Of a stretch of DNA of 32,786 bases, positions 8,256-16,806 are shown in pieces (within the stretch, counting starts at the first letter, position 1; each line of letters begins with the position of its first letter). Source of the DNA: Burkholderiaceae bacterium. Lineage in GTDB: Bacteria > Pseudomonadota > Gammaproteobacteria > Burkholderiales > Burkholderiaceae. The stretch is taken from positions 1 to 32,786 of the forward strand of contig CANCQD010000015.1 in assembly GCA_947380285.1 (NCBI GenBank), written 5' to 3'. The notes under the pieces were generated by a model. The model saw nothing but the letters and a program-made list of their open reading frames with translations, was not told the DNA's origin and searched no databases. Position numbers and translations under genes: made by a program.

Positions 8256-8272
8256 TAAGGGGTAAACCCTTA
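8256..8272. promoter_or_regulatory. Small inverted repeat upstream of TauD-2
   Basis: A perfect 6-bp inverted repeat (TAAGGG / CCCTTA) around a 5-base centre lies about 60 bases upstream of the TauD-2 start, in the 174-bp spacer to azlD. It has no T run, so an operator is more likely than a terminator. A single occurrence in the window gives weak support. Confidence 0.25.
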
Positions 8273-8370
8273 AGCTCTGACGTGAATGGCAGTTAACAGC
8301 ACCTGAAGATCTTATGAAACATAGACGTAAAGACACAAAACCTTATCACCATGATTGATACATGTTTTCA

Positions 8371-8706
8371 TTAGATGACAAATCTCGTCACCGTAAAGGC
8401 TATCATCCCTAAAAAGATGGTACCTAACATGCTCTTAGTTATTAAATATCCAAAAATGGCGACAACCCCACCAAACAAGTGAGGGGAATAGAGATCAAGC
8501 TCAAAAAATTGATTTACTGGATCTTTGATAAACAAGACTTCTGGAAGAACAATGGCAATCAGAGCTGCCGTTGGGGCATATCTCAAGAATTCATGAACAG
8601 CTTCAGGGATATCTAATCTAGATCCAATCAACAAGAAGAAACTTCTAGTGATGAAGGTAACCAACATAAGCCCAAAAAAGGCTATCCATAAATGTGCACC
8701 GCTCAT
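8371..8706 (-). CDS. azlD: AzlD family small membrane protein of branched-chain amino-acid exporter
   Basis: Small inner-membrane protein of 111 aa with about three to four hydrophobic segments and the family's ITRSFFLL and LRYAPTAALIAIVLPE patterns. AzlD partners the larger AzlC to form an exporter of branched-chain amino acids or analogues. Its start overlaps the azlC stop by four bases (ATGA), so the two are translated together. The pair has no evident link to the dioxygenase genes to its left, from which it is separated by 174 bases. Confidence 0.85.
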   Translation of the reverse strand: MSGAHLWIAFFGLMLVTFITRSFFLLIGSRLDIPEAVHEFLRYAPTAALIAIVLPEVLFIKDPVNQFFELDLYSPHLFGGVVAIFGYLITKSMLGTIFLGMIAFTVTRFVI

Positions 8707-9410
8707 ATATTGGCTGCCTTATATTTTTTATCCATGATTACTGCCGCACCTACGCCTGCAATAACAGCGCAAACAATAGTGAGACGATAAGGGAGATTAA
8801 TTGTTAATGCGCACGTGATGCCTGCAGCAAGAGCTGACACTAAGGCCGTTCTATTTTTAATTGCTGGAACAATAAGAGCAATTAAAGCTAAAGTTCCAGC
8901 AAATCCTATACCCCAATCTTGCGGAATATATGCGCCAAAAATAATCGCAAGCAATACACCAGCTTGCCATACAGCCCAATTGATGAAAGCCATACCTAAA
9001 AAATAGAGCAATTCAGTACGATCGGAATAAGTACCGGACTGTGAAAATTTATGGACAAACTTAGCGTATGTAATATCACCGTTTAGATATCCAAGCCCAA
9101 GTCTTTGCCAAAGGGTATATTTTTTAAAATGTGGCTGGATCCCGGCGCTGAATATGACAAATCGTAAATTAACGATTAGCGCAGTAAGCCAGATTGTCCA
9201 AAAGGGATAATCTCCAGCAATCAGTGGCATCACTGCTAACTGAGCCGAGCCCGCATAAACCAAAATATTGAACCAAAAGGTTTGTACAGGCTTGAGTCCT
9301 GCGCTTAGTAAGGCAATATTGGTCACAATAGACCAAGCCAGAATGGCCATAGCCGGCTCAGACATTGCCTTGATACCCTCTAAAAAGGCTGGGGGCTTGA
9401 AAAACTTCAT
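8703..9410 (-). CDS. azlC: AzlC family branched-chain amino-acid exporter subunit
   Basis: Polytopic inner-membrane protein of 235 aa. The motif VYAGSAQLAVMPLI in the first third and the NLRFVIFSAG segment (an NLRYxLxS-like pattern) are typical of AzlC, the large subunit of branched-chain amino-acid exporters such as YgaZH/AzlCD. The length is normal and several hydrophobic helices follow. It is the first gene of the azlCD pair. No strong ribosome site precedes the ATG. Confidence 0.88.
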   Translation of the reverse strand: MKFFKPPAFLEGIKAMSEPAMAILAWSIVTNIALLSAGLKPVQTFWFNILVYAGSAQLAVMPLIAGDYPFWTIWLTALIVNLRFVIFSAGIQPHFKKYTLWQRLGLGYLNGDITYAKFVHKFSQSGTYSDRTELLYFLGMAFINWAVWQAGVLLAIIFGAYIPQDWGIGFAGTLALIALIVPAIKNRTALVSALAAGITCALTINLPYRLTIVCAVIAGVGAAVIMDKKYKAANI

Positions 9411-9560
9411 GAAGTTTGTGCGCAGCAGAAGATAACTTTCTTACAAAAAAAATGATTATTACTCTGATGTTAACAATCAAGCCTCCCTAAAAAAGCACTA
9501 AGCAAGATAGCCATACTTTTTTGTTAGCCATTTAAAACAATTCTTACCCCAGTTAATACA

Positions 9561-9595
9561 TTGCTTGGAAGTACAAATCTCGCCCAACCTACTAA
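9561..9595 (+). repeat. tRNA-3'-end repeat, copy C
   Basis: Aligned without gaps to 655-689 (copy A), this stretch matches at 26 of 35 positions, with the block AATCTCGCCC identical. It lacks an intact CCA end (CTA instead). It lies in the 261-bp spacer downstream of the leftward diguanylate cyclase gene and upstream of azlC. Orientation is the same as copy A. Confidence 0.45.
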
Positions 9596-9603
9596 GCATT
9601 GCT

Positions 9604-9627
9604 AAGCCTCGCTCTGCGGAGTTTTTC
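9604..9627 (+). terminator. Orphan rightward terminator-like hairpin after copy C
   Basis: AAGCCTCGC, a TCT loop and GCGGAGTT form an imperfect stem followed by T residues, nearly identical to the hairpin at 14424-14447. Both flanking genes run leftward, so it has no rightward gene to terminate and is best read as a leftover of the copied tRNA-terminator unit. Confidence 0.4.
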
Positions 9628-9671
9628 AACGCTGGAATCCTAGGTTTTACTAAGTTCGCATTAAATCACTT

Positions 9672-12600
9672 TTAAAGCTCTATTGGAGGTAAGGGTCCAG
9701 GCCTACCGCAGTACCAACCTTGAAAATAATCGCACTCCATAGAATAGAGCAAGTTAAATTGACTCTCAGTTTCAACACCCTCTGCAATCACCTGAAGGCG
9801 CAGAGCATGCGCTAATAAAATAATATTTTTCACTATCGATTTGCCATCTTGAGATCTCTCCATATTGGATACAAACGATTTATCAATCTTAAGACAATCA
9901 ATTGGCAACCTCTGCAGATAGGAAAATGAAGAGTACCCAGTGCCAAAATCATCCAAGGAAAATTTAACACCTAACTCTCTCAATATTTGCATGGTGCGGA
10001 TGACTTGATTTTTATCATCCATAAAAACACCTTCAGTAACCTCCAGATGAATTAGGTTTAGAGGAAACTGAAATTTATTGGCCGTATCAATAAAGTCTTG
10101 AGCAAAGTTGATATCCATTAAGTGGATTCCGCTTAGATTAATCATAATGATGCAAGGCTGCGGAATAGATCGCATCATCATTATTTGAGGGTTTTCGAAG
10201 ATTTTCTTAAAAATTGCAGTGCCAACATCTCTTATCAAGCCATTCTTCTCAGCAAATGGGATGAACTTATCTGGCATGATTTTTCCAAGCTTGGGATGCT
10301 CCCACCGCGTTAATGCCTCATAAGCCATAACCACTTTATTTCGATCAACAACAGGCTGATAATCCACATATAACTGCTCTAGTTTGCAAGCATCCTTTAG
10401 GCCCCTGGCTAATTCACTCATTTCCAAGAATTCTTGATGCAATGAGCCATCATAAAAACGATACCTCTCATCTGGATTAATTTTATTGCGATACATCGCT
10501 AAGTCAGCGAACTTCATGACCTCTTCAAACCCACCGGAATCCTCGCCAAAGATCACAATCCCAACACTAGGCTTTAGATTGACATAGGTTTCGGGCGCCA
10601 CCTCAAAGGGGTCAGATAGAATATCTAACACTCGTTCAATGACTATTTTTAAAATTGCTTGGGCTTGCTCAACTGAAGGATATTGCCTCTCAAATAGAAC
10701 CAAAAACTCATCCCCGCCAATACGAGCAACTACATCCAACGGTCTGAGTGCAGCACCAAGGCGCGAGCCAAATTGTTTCAGCAAAGAGTCACCAGCATGA
10801 TGCCCAAAACTATCATTAATAAATTTAAAGTTATCTAAATCTATAAACATCAAAGCGGCAAAACCATCACAACGAGCTGACTCGCTGATAGCCCGCTGAA
10901 TCCTATCCTTAATATATCGTCGGTTAGGCAAATTAGTTACCGGATCGAAAAAGGCCAACTCTTCAATTTTTGCCAATGCACCTCTTTGCTTTGTGATATC
11001 CGAAATAGCTCCGACCATACGTAAAGGTTCACCGTTAGATGATCTATCTACAACCATACCAATATCAGACACCCAAATTAAGCCCTCATCCCCCCGAATC
11101 ATGCGATATTCCAAACTATATTTGTGCCCCAGCTGCAGAGCCTCTTCAATGGTTCTCATAACCTGCGGAAGGTCATCAGGATGAATATGGTTTTTATAAT
11201 CCTCAACAGTCGAATTTTCCTGATCAGGATCTAAACCCAACAATTCAAGCCAGCGCCTATTGTGGGCTACCATACCGGTTTTAATATTCCAGTCCCAAAT
11301 ACCATCCCCTGTAGCATCAAGCACATATTTCAACTGCTGCTCACTTTGATAGAGCTCTTTAGTCTTTGAAGTAACCTTTTCCTCGATTTTTTGTTGAAAT
11401 CTTAAGCTCAGCAATAAATATGAGTTCAAGAATAAAAGAATCAAAGAGGCAAGAGCCCCCATATAAAATTTATACTTAAGTGGATGGTGCATCTCAAGAA
11501 AATCTTCAGTTGGGCTCATATCAATATCAAATACTCGCCCACCAAAAATTAGCGGCCTAGAAATAGCCATCTTGGATGGATTAAATTGATTGTCAAAAAT
11601 AATACTTTTTGATTCCGCATCCACCACTCTGATATTGGCGTCATCACTTAAACGCTTTGTTGTGAGACCAATAAAATCCTCTAGGCGTAATACCTCACTT
11701 ACAAAACCTGGCCCATTCCTAGAGTTAGGCACAAACTTCAAGAGCAAAATGCCCATTTTTCCTGTTTGATCTTGCACCAGCTTAATTGGAGCGGTAGCCA
11801 CAATCTTCAAACTAGCCATAGCATCCTGTGCGGCCGTTAGGCGTAATGCATTGCTTGATATATCAAAGCCAAGGGCTTTGCGATTAATATTGTTTGGCTC
11901 GATAAAAGTAACAGGGGTGTAAAAAGGTCTTGCCCCTTCTTTTACTAAATCCTCATTGCTACCAAGAGCCTTTATTTCGTAATCAGGATAGATTTTCCGT
12001 TGAATGCGAACGAATTCAGGCAATTGCTCTGGCTTTAATAATGTCAGCCAAGAAATACCCTGAATCATAGGGTAGCGTATCAAACCATGAGCAACATAAC
12101 TTTTAAAATGATCTTCAGTAATTTCTATGGAGTTATTAGAAAAGAATGCCGCAACACCATCAATGAAAGCATCTTGCGCATAAAATTGCGCCTCTATCAA
12201 ATTACTTACCTCAACCGATGCTTTCTGAAACTCAATCTTTAATTTTTTTTCTATTTCACTATTTAGAAGAAGAATAAAAAGAAAGGTAAAGAAAAAACCT
12301 ATCCACAGTGGTAGTACGAGCCTTTTAATCTCACTATTATTAACATTTTTGCTTACAGAAAATAAGCTTCGGATTAATGGTACAGATAATATAGAGCCAA
12401 TATATTGACTAAATGCAGATATCCCAACCAGCAGATGCATGTCAGAGGTTTTAAGGGCGGCAAAGGTAGAAAGAGTAAAGAATGCTACAAATGTCACGAG
12501 CGCAGCACTCAAAACCCCTACGCAAAAGAATTGTATGACCCCCTTTATATTGGACTCATCATATATTTTCTCAATTCTTAGGAAAATTTTTGCATTTAAA

Positions 12601-12905
12601 TAAACTAGAACTACAAAAAAAATAGTGGTTATAGCGATGCCATACCAAACTTCCAAAGTTAATATTTTGTTTTGCCCATAGAGAGAAAGAATTTGGACTA
12701 GGGGTGCCGCAAGCATTAAGGGAAGCGTCGATTTCTTGCCAAACACTAAATAAATTGCACTTCCAAAACCTATGATTGGTCCAAAAATGGTAAAACTTGA
12801 GTTCAACCCGATTGAAAATCCAAATTCAAGCAACGCATAGCCCAAGCATAAACAAATGCCAAAATTCATTACAAATTTCAGTCTTAAAAATAAGCTAAGC
12901 GGCAT
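9672..12905 (-). CDS. Membrane cyclic-di-GMP protein: MASE1-like/CHASE/PAS/GGDEF/EAL
   Basis: Large 1077-aa sensor with both making and degrading modules for cyclic di-GMP. Residues 1-215 hold about seven to eight hydrophobic segments resembling MASE1. A periplasmic CHASE-type domain spans about 240-470, with a further membrane helix at about 482-502. A PAS domain (LKYVLDATGDGIWDWN) covers about 525-640. The GGDEF domain is about 648-820, with the active motif GGDEF at 730-734 and an RxxD inhibitory site (R721, D724). The EAL domain is about 830-1075, with E863 in EAL, the DDFGTG acids D985 and D986, K1007, and E1042 in AEGVE. All key residues are present, so either activity is possible. It is transcribed alone and has no strong ribosome site. 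Confidence 0.92.
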   Translation of the reverse strand: MPLSLFLRLKFVMNFGICLCLGYALLEFGFSIGLNSSFTIFGPIIGFGSAIYLVFGKKSTLPLMLAAPLVQILSLYGQNKILTLEVWYGIAITTIFFVVLVYLNAKIFLRIEKIYDESNIKGVIQFFCVGVLSAALVTFVAFFTLSTFAALKTSDMHLLVGISAFSQYIGSILSVPLIRSLFSVSKNVNNSEIKRLVLPLWIGFFFTFLFILLLNSEIEKKLKIEFQKASVEVSNLIEAQFYAQDAFIDGVAAFFSNNSIEITEDHFKSYVAHGLIRYPMIQGISWLTLLKPEQLPEFVRIQRKIYPDYEIKALGSNEDLVKEGARPFYTPVTFIEPNNINRKALGFDISSNALRLTAAQDAMASLKIVATAPIKLVQDQTGKMGILLLKFVPNSRNGPGFVSEVLRLEDFIGLTTKRLSDDANIRVVDAESKSIIFDNQFNPSKMAISRPLIFGGRVFDIDMSPTEDFLEMHHPLKYKFYMGALASLILLFLNSYLLLSLRFQQKIEEKVTSKTKELYQSEQQLKYVLDATGDGIWDWNIKTGMVAHNRRWLELLGLDPDQENSTVEDYKNHIHPDDLPQVMRTIEEALQLGHKYSLEYRMIRGDEGLIWVSDIGMVVDRSSNGEPLRMVGAISDITKQRGALAKIEELAFFDPVTNLPNRRYIKDRIQRAISESARCDGFAALMFIDLDNFKFINDSFGHHAGDSLLKQFGSRLGAALRPLDVVARIGGDEFLVLFERQYPSVEQAQAILKIVIERVLDILSDPFEVAPETYVNLKPSVGIVIFGEDSGGFEEVMKFADLAMYRNKINPDERYRFYDGSLHQEFLEMSELARGLKDACKLEQLYVDYQPVVDRNKVVMAYEALTRWEHPKLGKIMPDKFIPFAEKNGLIRDVGTAIFKKIFENPQIMMMRSIPQPCIIMINLSGIHLMDINFAQDFIDTANKFQFPLNLIHLEVTEGVFMDDKNQVIRTMQILRELGVKFSLDDFGTGYSSFSYLQRLPIDCLKIDKSFVSNMERSQDGKSIVKNIILLAHALRLQVIAEGVETESQFNLLYSMECDYFQGWYCGRPGPLPPIEL

Positions 12906-13392
12906 GTATCAAAATCGGTGAATAAATACAAGTGCGGCTTCGATACTACTAAATATATTTGCGCATACATGATCAATACAACCTTAAGTCCATCCTGTTG
13001 CCGAGTGGAACTATTGATCCATCATAATTAAAATTTAGGGGGAAAGAAAGGGTCTAATCTTTAGCTGATTCAAGGGACTGAATTTCAGTAAATGCCTGAA
13101 AGTGGCGATCGAAAATGAGTCGGCCAGCGTTAACAAGCCTTCAATTACTCAGGGGTAACCCTAAACATAACTCAAGAAGTCTGCAGTTCCACCAGGATAT
13201 CTAGTAAGACCCCTATAGCAGTCTGCGCTGCATGGGCCAATGCGAGGTCTATAGGAGATGTAGCTAAAATAACGCCAATCATTTGCTTTCATTTCATCTC
13301 TCTGCTCTATTTAGCCTTTGACCATCAACGCATTGCACCTAACAAGTTTTAATATGGCATATCTACTCAGCAAACAAAGTTAATCAGACGCT
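12906..13392. other. 487-bp spacer between divergent genes, no convincing gene
   Basis: This spacer separates the leftward cyclic-di-GMP gene from the rightward Coq4-like gene and must contain both promoters. I see no RNA gene or intact long frame. It holds a 36-codon leftward frame (13172-13282), a small AGGG/CCCT repeat at 13151-13162, and a stretch near 13095-13120 (GGCGATCGAAAATGAG) that recalls sequence found near IS21-type insertion-sequence ends. The IS link is from memory and weak. Confidence 0.4.
13172..13282 (-). CDS. Possible 36-aa hydrophobic small ORF or gene remnant
   Basis: An ATG-initiated frame starting MIGVILATSPIDLALAHAAQ and ending ILVELQTS. It is hydrophobic and noticeably more GC-rich than its surroundings, which is why I note it. 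No ribosome site is evident and I do not recognise a family. It could be the tail of a lost gene or chance. Confidence 0.2.
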   Translation of the reverse strand: MIGVILATSPIDLALAHAAQTAIGVLLDILVELQTS

Positions 13393-14358
13393 ATGTTCTT
13401 TAAGCACACCACTTCAGCAGATGCCCCAATCATGGCTAAGGCAGTGATTAGCACCTGTCGCCACAATGGCTGGTCCAATGAAATACAGCCTCAATTCTTA
13501 AGGACTGTTTTTCATAATCTTATGTCCTATGAATGTGATTTCGAGACATTGGAACCGATCGATATTGAGGAATTTGCTCTTGCAATGCCAGAGCCAGATA
13601 AGCGTAATGAAGTATTAGATTTAATGATTGCGACTGAATTATTATGCACATCCATCGCACCAGAAATTTCCGATGCCATTAATTTATGGGCTCAGAAACT
13701 GGGTATTAAAAATAATGGTCTCGCATTAATTCGCGATCTTTCTAAACAGTTAGTGACCCAGGCTCAGCAAGACTTTTACCGTTCGAATTATTTTTATGAC
13801 GCAGATCTCGCCTCACCCAATTTTGCCCAACTAGATCAAAAGCATGGCCTTAGCGCGACCATGATGACCCTAGAAGTCTCAGATGAGGTGGCTATGCGCT
13901 ATGAAAATCTCCAGAAACTCCCTGCTGGTACTTTAGGTAGAGGCCTGTGGGAGTTTTATAAAAAGAGGGGCTTTAATTTTCCTGGCGTACTTGGTGGCAT
14001 CAATGAAGCAGTAGCACATCATGACTGGATTCATGTTCTTGCGGATTATGACTCTAACGGTATCGGAGAGATTGAGGTGGCCGCCTTTAGTACTATGGCC
14101 ACACAATCAGAAAGTGCAGTGATGAATTTTTTGGGAACGCTCAGTATTTTTCAAGGTGGCTTACTACAAACGATTGTTGCTGGGGCTCCTCACTTAGGAC
14201 ATGAATTGGAAGTGATAAATGGGCCCGAACGCATTGCCATTGCCCTACAAAGAGGTAAAAAAGTTAGCATTGATTTAATTCTAGGGATTAATTTTTTCGA
14301 TTACGCCCACGAACCCTTAGAGGAACTTCGGAAGCGCTGGAATATTCCAGCCAAATAA
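13393..14358 (+). CDS. Coq4-like domain protein with TerB-like N-terminal region
   Basis: 321-aa soluble protein in two parts. The C-terminal part (about 160-300) carries LPAGTLGRGLWEFY and the metal motif of Coq4, HDxxH followed after 11 residues by E (H210, D211, H214, E226). Coq4 acts in ubiquinone biosynthesis, and bacterial relatives are mostly uncharacterised. The N-terminal part (about 10-115) is helical, with MIATELL and a WAQKLGI pattern that recalls TerB-like domains; this is a weaker assignment. No signal peptide or membrane segment is seen. It is followed by its own terminator and then by the DUF2252 gene. A quinone-related or metal-dependent role is possible but unproven. Confidence 0.65.
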   Translation: MFFKHTTSADAPIMAKAVISTCRHNGWSNEIQPQFLRTVFHNLMSYECDFETLEPIDIEEFALAMPEPDKRNEVLDLMIATELLCTSIAPEISDAINLWAQKLGIKNNGLALIRDLSKQLVTQAQQDFYRSNYFYDADLASPNFAQLDQKHGLSATMMTLEVSDEVAMRYENLQKLPAGTLGRGLWEFYKKRGFNFPGVLGGINEAVAHHDWIHVLADYDSNGIGEIEVAAFSTMATQSESAVMNFLGTLSIFQGGLLQTIVAGAPHLGHELEVINGPERIAIALQRGKKVSIDLILGINFFDYAHEPLEELRKRWNIPAK

Positions 14359-14394
14359 CCTAAACTCGAGTTTGAAAGTGAAGTATCGGAGAAG

Positions 14395-14420
14395 CCAATC
14401 TTGCCTGCCCGACTGACTTT
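14395..14420 (+). repeat. Possible tRNA-3'-end repeat, copy D (very degenerate)
   Basis: CCAATCTTGCCTGCCCGACT here resembles the AATCTCGCCCGACCT core of copy A but needs a gap of about two bases to align. On its own this would not be convincing. It is listed because it precedes a hairpin almost identical to the one after copy C. Confidence 0.25.
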
Positions 14421-14423
14421 ACC

Positions 14424-14450
14424 AAGCCTCGCTCTGCGGGGCTTTTTCTT
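14424..14450 (+). terminator. Rho-independent terminator after Coq4-like gene
   Basis: AGCCTCGC (14425-14432), a TCT loop and GCGGGGCT (14436-14443) form an 8-bp stem with one G-T pair, followed by TTTTC. It lies 66 bases after the stop of the Coq4-like gene and only 28 bases before the DUF2252 start. Confidence 0.75.
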
Positions 14451-14478
14451 TTGATACTCTTCATGGCATCATTGAATA

Positions 14479-15885
14479 ATGTCCAGTGAACTTTATAACT
14501 CATTTCTTACAAGAAACCCCAGTCATCAAGAGCGCGTTGATTTAGGAAAATCGATTCGCAAACAGGTTGTTAGGTCATCCATTGGACAATTTGACGTAGA
14601 AAGCAAACGTCAATCGCCGATCGACATACTACTTTCTCAAGCCGAGACACGGATTCCTGAATATGTCCCCATACGTCATGCTCGAATGGCGGCAGATCCA
14701 TTTGCCTTTTTTCGGGGTGGCGCTGCAATCATGGCAATGGATTTATCCAAGATCCCAAGCCCCTCAATCACAGTGCAATTATGTGGTGATATGCATGTAA
14801 GTAACTTTGGGTTCTTTTCCACAACTGAACATCAGCTAGTTTTCGGAATTAATGATTTTGATGAAACCCTTCCCGGTAATTTTGACTGGGATCTGAAACG
14901 TCTTATTGCAAGTGCCATGATTGCGTCACAGCAATTAGGACAAGATCGCACCTATGGAGAAATGATTGTCAGAACTATTGTTAGCGCCTATCGAAATTCT
15001 CTTCATCGATATTCAACCTGGTCATATCTCGATCTCACGCGTAGCTATATAGACGAGAAAGCATTAACAAGCGCTGCAGAAAAAAATAGCAAGCCAGTGA
15101 GCCAAATCTACTTACAAAAATTATTAGATAAAGCGAGAAAAAATAATAATCAAGGTTTGATCGGTAAACTGACGCAAAGTACTCCCGAAGGAATCCGATT
15201 AATTAACCAGCCCCCACTGATTGAGCATCCAGAATTTTCACCGCACGGCAGAAAAATATCAGAGTTGAATGATGTAGGCCTCAATTCATATATTCAATCA
15301 TTGAACCCAGATCGCAGGCATTTACTATTGCGCTACAAATGGATTGACTGGGCCAGAAAAGTTGTCGGGGTTGGAAGCGTAGGTACCCGTTGCTGGGTAA
15401 TGTATTTTGAAGGCCTTGACGTCAATGACCCACTTTTCCTGCAAACAAAACAAGCCCAGAAATCAGTATTAGCTTCCTATTTTCCGGATACGCAATTTCA
15501 GTCAGAAGGTGAACGAGTAGTCCACGGGCAATGTTTAATTCAGGGCGCACCAGATCTCTTTCTAGGCTACGGTAAGACAGCAGAAACAGATTTTTATGTT
15601 CGTCAATTACGTGACATGAAGGGTGGTATTTCTGTTGGAAACGATGGCATTAATGCCAAAGTATTCCCAGATTTTGCAAAACTCTTTGGATGGGCCTTAG
15701 CTAATGCGCATGCTCGCTCCGGGGATGCTGCGATGCTTGCAGGCTACTGCGGCAAGAGTGAGGCAATAGATGATGCCCTTGTGAGTTTCGCAATAGCTTA
15801 TAGCAAGCAAAACGAAATAGACTACGAAACCTATTTAAAGGCGATAAAAACCGGAAAAATATCCTGCGCGACTAAAAACTTTTAA
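14479..15885 (+). CDS. DUF2252 family protein
   Basis: 468-aa protein of the uncharacterised DUF2252 family. Characteristic blocks are DPFAFFRGGAAIMAMDL (about 73-89), CGDMHVSNFG (102-111) and NDFDE (125-129). The GDxHxxN...DFD arrangement resembles the catalytic-loop and metal-binding aspartates of phosphotransferases with a protein-kinase-like fold, which suggests, but does not prove, small-molecule or protein phosphorylation. No signal peptide or membrane helix is visible. It lies just after the terminator of the Coq4-like gene, with almost no room for a separate promoter, so it may rely on read-through. No good ribosome site precedes the ATG. Confidence 0.85.
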   Translation: MSSELYNSFLTRNPSHQERVDLGKSIRKQVVRSSIGQFDVESKRQSPIDILLSQAETRIPEYVPIRHARMAADPFAFFRGGAAIMAMDLSKIPSPSITVQLCGDMHVSNFGFFSTTEHQLVFGINDFDETLPGNFDWDLKRLIASAMIASQQLGQDRTYGEMIVRTIVSAYRNSLHRYSTWSYLDLTRSYIDEKALTSAAEKNSKPVSQIYLQKLLDKARKNNNQGLIGKLTQSTPEGIRLINQPPLIEHPEFSPHGRKISELNDVGLNSYIQSLNPDRRHLLLRYKWIDWARKVVGVGSVGTRCWVMYFEGLDVNDPLFLQTKQAQKSVLASYFPDTQFQSEGERVVHGQCLIQGAPDLFLGYGKTAETDFYVRQLRDMKGGISVGNDGINAKVFPDFAKLFGWALANAHARSGDAAMLAGYCGKSEAIDDALVSFAIAYSKQNEIDYETYLKAIKTGKISCATKNF

Positions 15886-15900
15886 TCCCTTAGGTACGAT

Positions 15901-15935
15901 TTCAATTTTCACCTGACCCACTAGTTATAAAAAAG
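15901..15935 (+). repeat. tRNA-3'-end repeat, copy E
   Basis: A gap-free alignment with 666-700 (copy A) matches at 27 of 35 positions. The post-CCA block AGTTATA is identical and the ACCA end is degraded to ACTA. It is followed directly by a terminator hairpin, as in copy A. Confidence 0.5.
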
Positions 15936-15964
15936 ACCTTGAATATTCTTCTAAGGTCTTTTTC
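15931..15964. terminator. Bidirectional rho-independent terminator
   Basis: AAAGACCTT (15932-15940) and AAGGTCTTT (15953-15961) form a perfect 9-bp stem around a 12-base loop, with an A run on the left and a T run on the right. It sits between the convergent DUF2252 and hydrolase genes and can serve both. Confidence 0.85.
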
Positions 15965-15990
15965 TTTATCTGATGATCTACTTACGTTAA

Positions 15991-16797
15991 TTAATGTGTG
16001 TCAAGCCAGTTTTGCAAGCTCTGGTTAAATTTATCAGGCTGCTCCATTAAGAAGAAATGGCTCGCATTATCAAACAGAATGGTTTCTGAACCTACAATGC
16101 CTTTGCTTAAAATCTCTGTAGCAGTCAAAGAACAAATTGGGTCATTTTTTCCGGCCATGACGAGTGTAGGCTGCTTTATTAGAGCCAGTTGATCACTAGT
16201 ATCATGGTTTTGGCACGCCTCATTTTGACGAATGTAGCATGCAGGTAATCTCGTTTCTCCACCAATGAGTGCCTCAATTTTTTTAACTTGCTCTTGTTTA
16301 TTGTTAAAAAATTCATAAGAGACAAAGTTTTGTATAGAGTGTCGTGCATGATCAGCCCAGCTCATACGCCACTCAAGCGCTTCCCGCATATTCAATAAGA
16401 CTCGACGGCCAAGAGGATCTAATACTGCAAACGATGCGCACAGCACCAAGGACCTCACTCGCTCTGGAGACATTAAAGCCATATGCTGAGCAACTGCTCC
16501 GCCCATAGATCTGCCAACAACATGTGCTGAAGGAATATTCAGGAAATCCATCAAGCCCAAAGTATCTTTTGCAAGATCTTGGGTGCTAATAGGTTCATCT
16601 ACTTGAGTACTCTTGCCTGCGCCCCGGTTATCAAATGCAATCACTCTGTAACGATCTTTTAAAAGCTGTATCTGGGCTGTCCAGGCACTATAGTCGCCGG
16701 CTAAGCCATGAATTAAAACGACTGGAACACCCTGACCAATATCTACATATTGAATGTCGTAATTGCCGAGCTTTGCCGTCTTTAATAAATCTTGCAT
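15991..16797 (-). CDS. Alpha/beta hydrolase (last gene of Liv transporter operon)
   Basis: 268-aa alpha/beta-fold hydrolase with a complete catalytic triad: nucleophile S97 in GRSMGG, acid D219 in KNDP and H247 in NASHFF. The HGLAGD segment (30-35) supplies the oxyanion hole. It resembles the esterase, lactonase and 3-oxoadipate enol-lactonase (PcaD-like) group, but a specific reaction cannot be assigned. It lies 9 bases after livF in the same direction, so it is probably co-transcribed with the transporter and processes the imported compound. There is no signal peptide, so it acts in the cytoplasm. It contrasts with the second hydrolase in this cluster (23790-24575), which lacks the nucleophile. 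Confidence 0.9.
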   Translation of the reverse strand: MQDLLKTAKLGNYDIQYVDIGQGVPVVLIHGLAGDYSAWTAQIQLLKDRYRVIAFDNRGAGKSTQVDEPISTQDLAKDTLGLMDFLNIPSAHVVGRSMGGAVAQHMALMSPERVRSLVLCASFAVLDPLGRRVLLNMREALEWRMSWADHARHSIQNFVSYEFFNNKQEQVKKIEALIGGETRLPACYIRQNEACQNHDTSDQLALIKQPTLVMAGKNDPICSLTATEILSKGIVGSETILFDNASHFFLMEQPDKFNQSLQNWLDTH

Positions 16798-16806
16798 ATC
16801 GATTCC

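Noticed and set aside
15991..16797. Naming the first hydrolase pcaD
   Set aside because: The triad and HGLAGD fit, but no protocatechuate-pathway gene is nearby, so the symbol would mislead.
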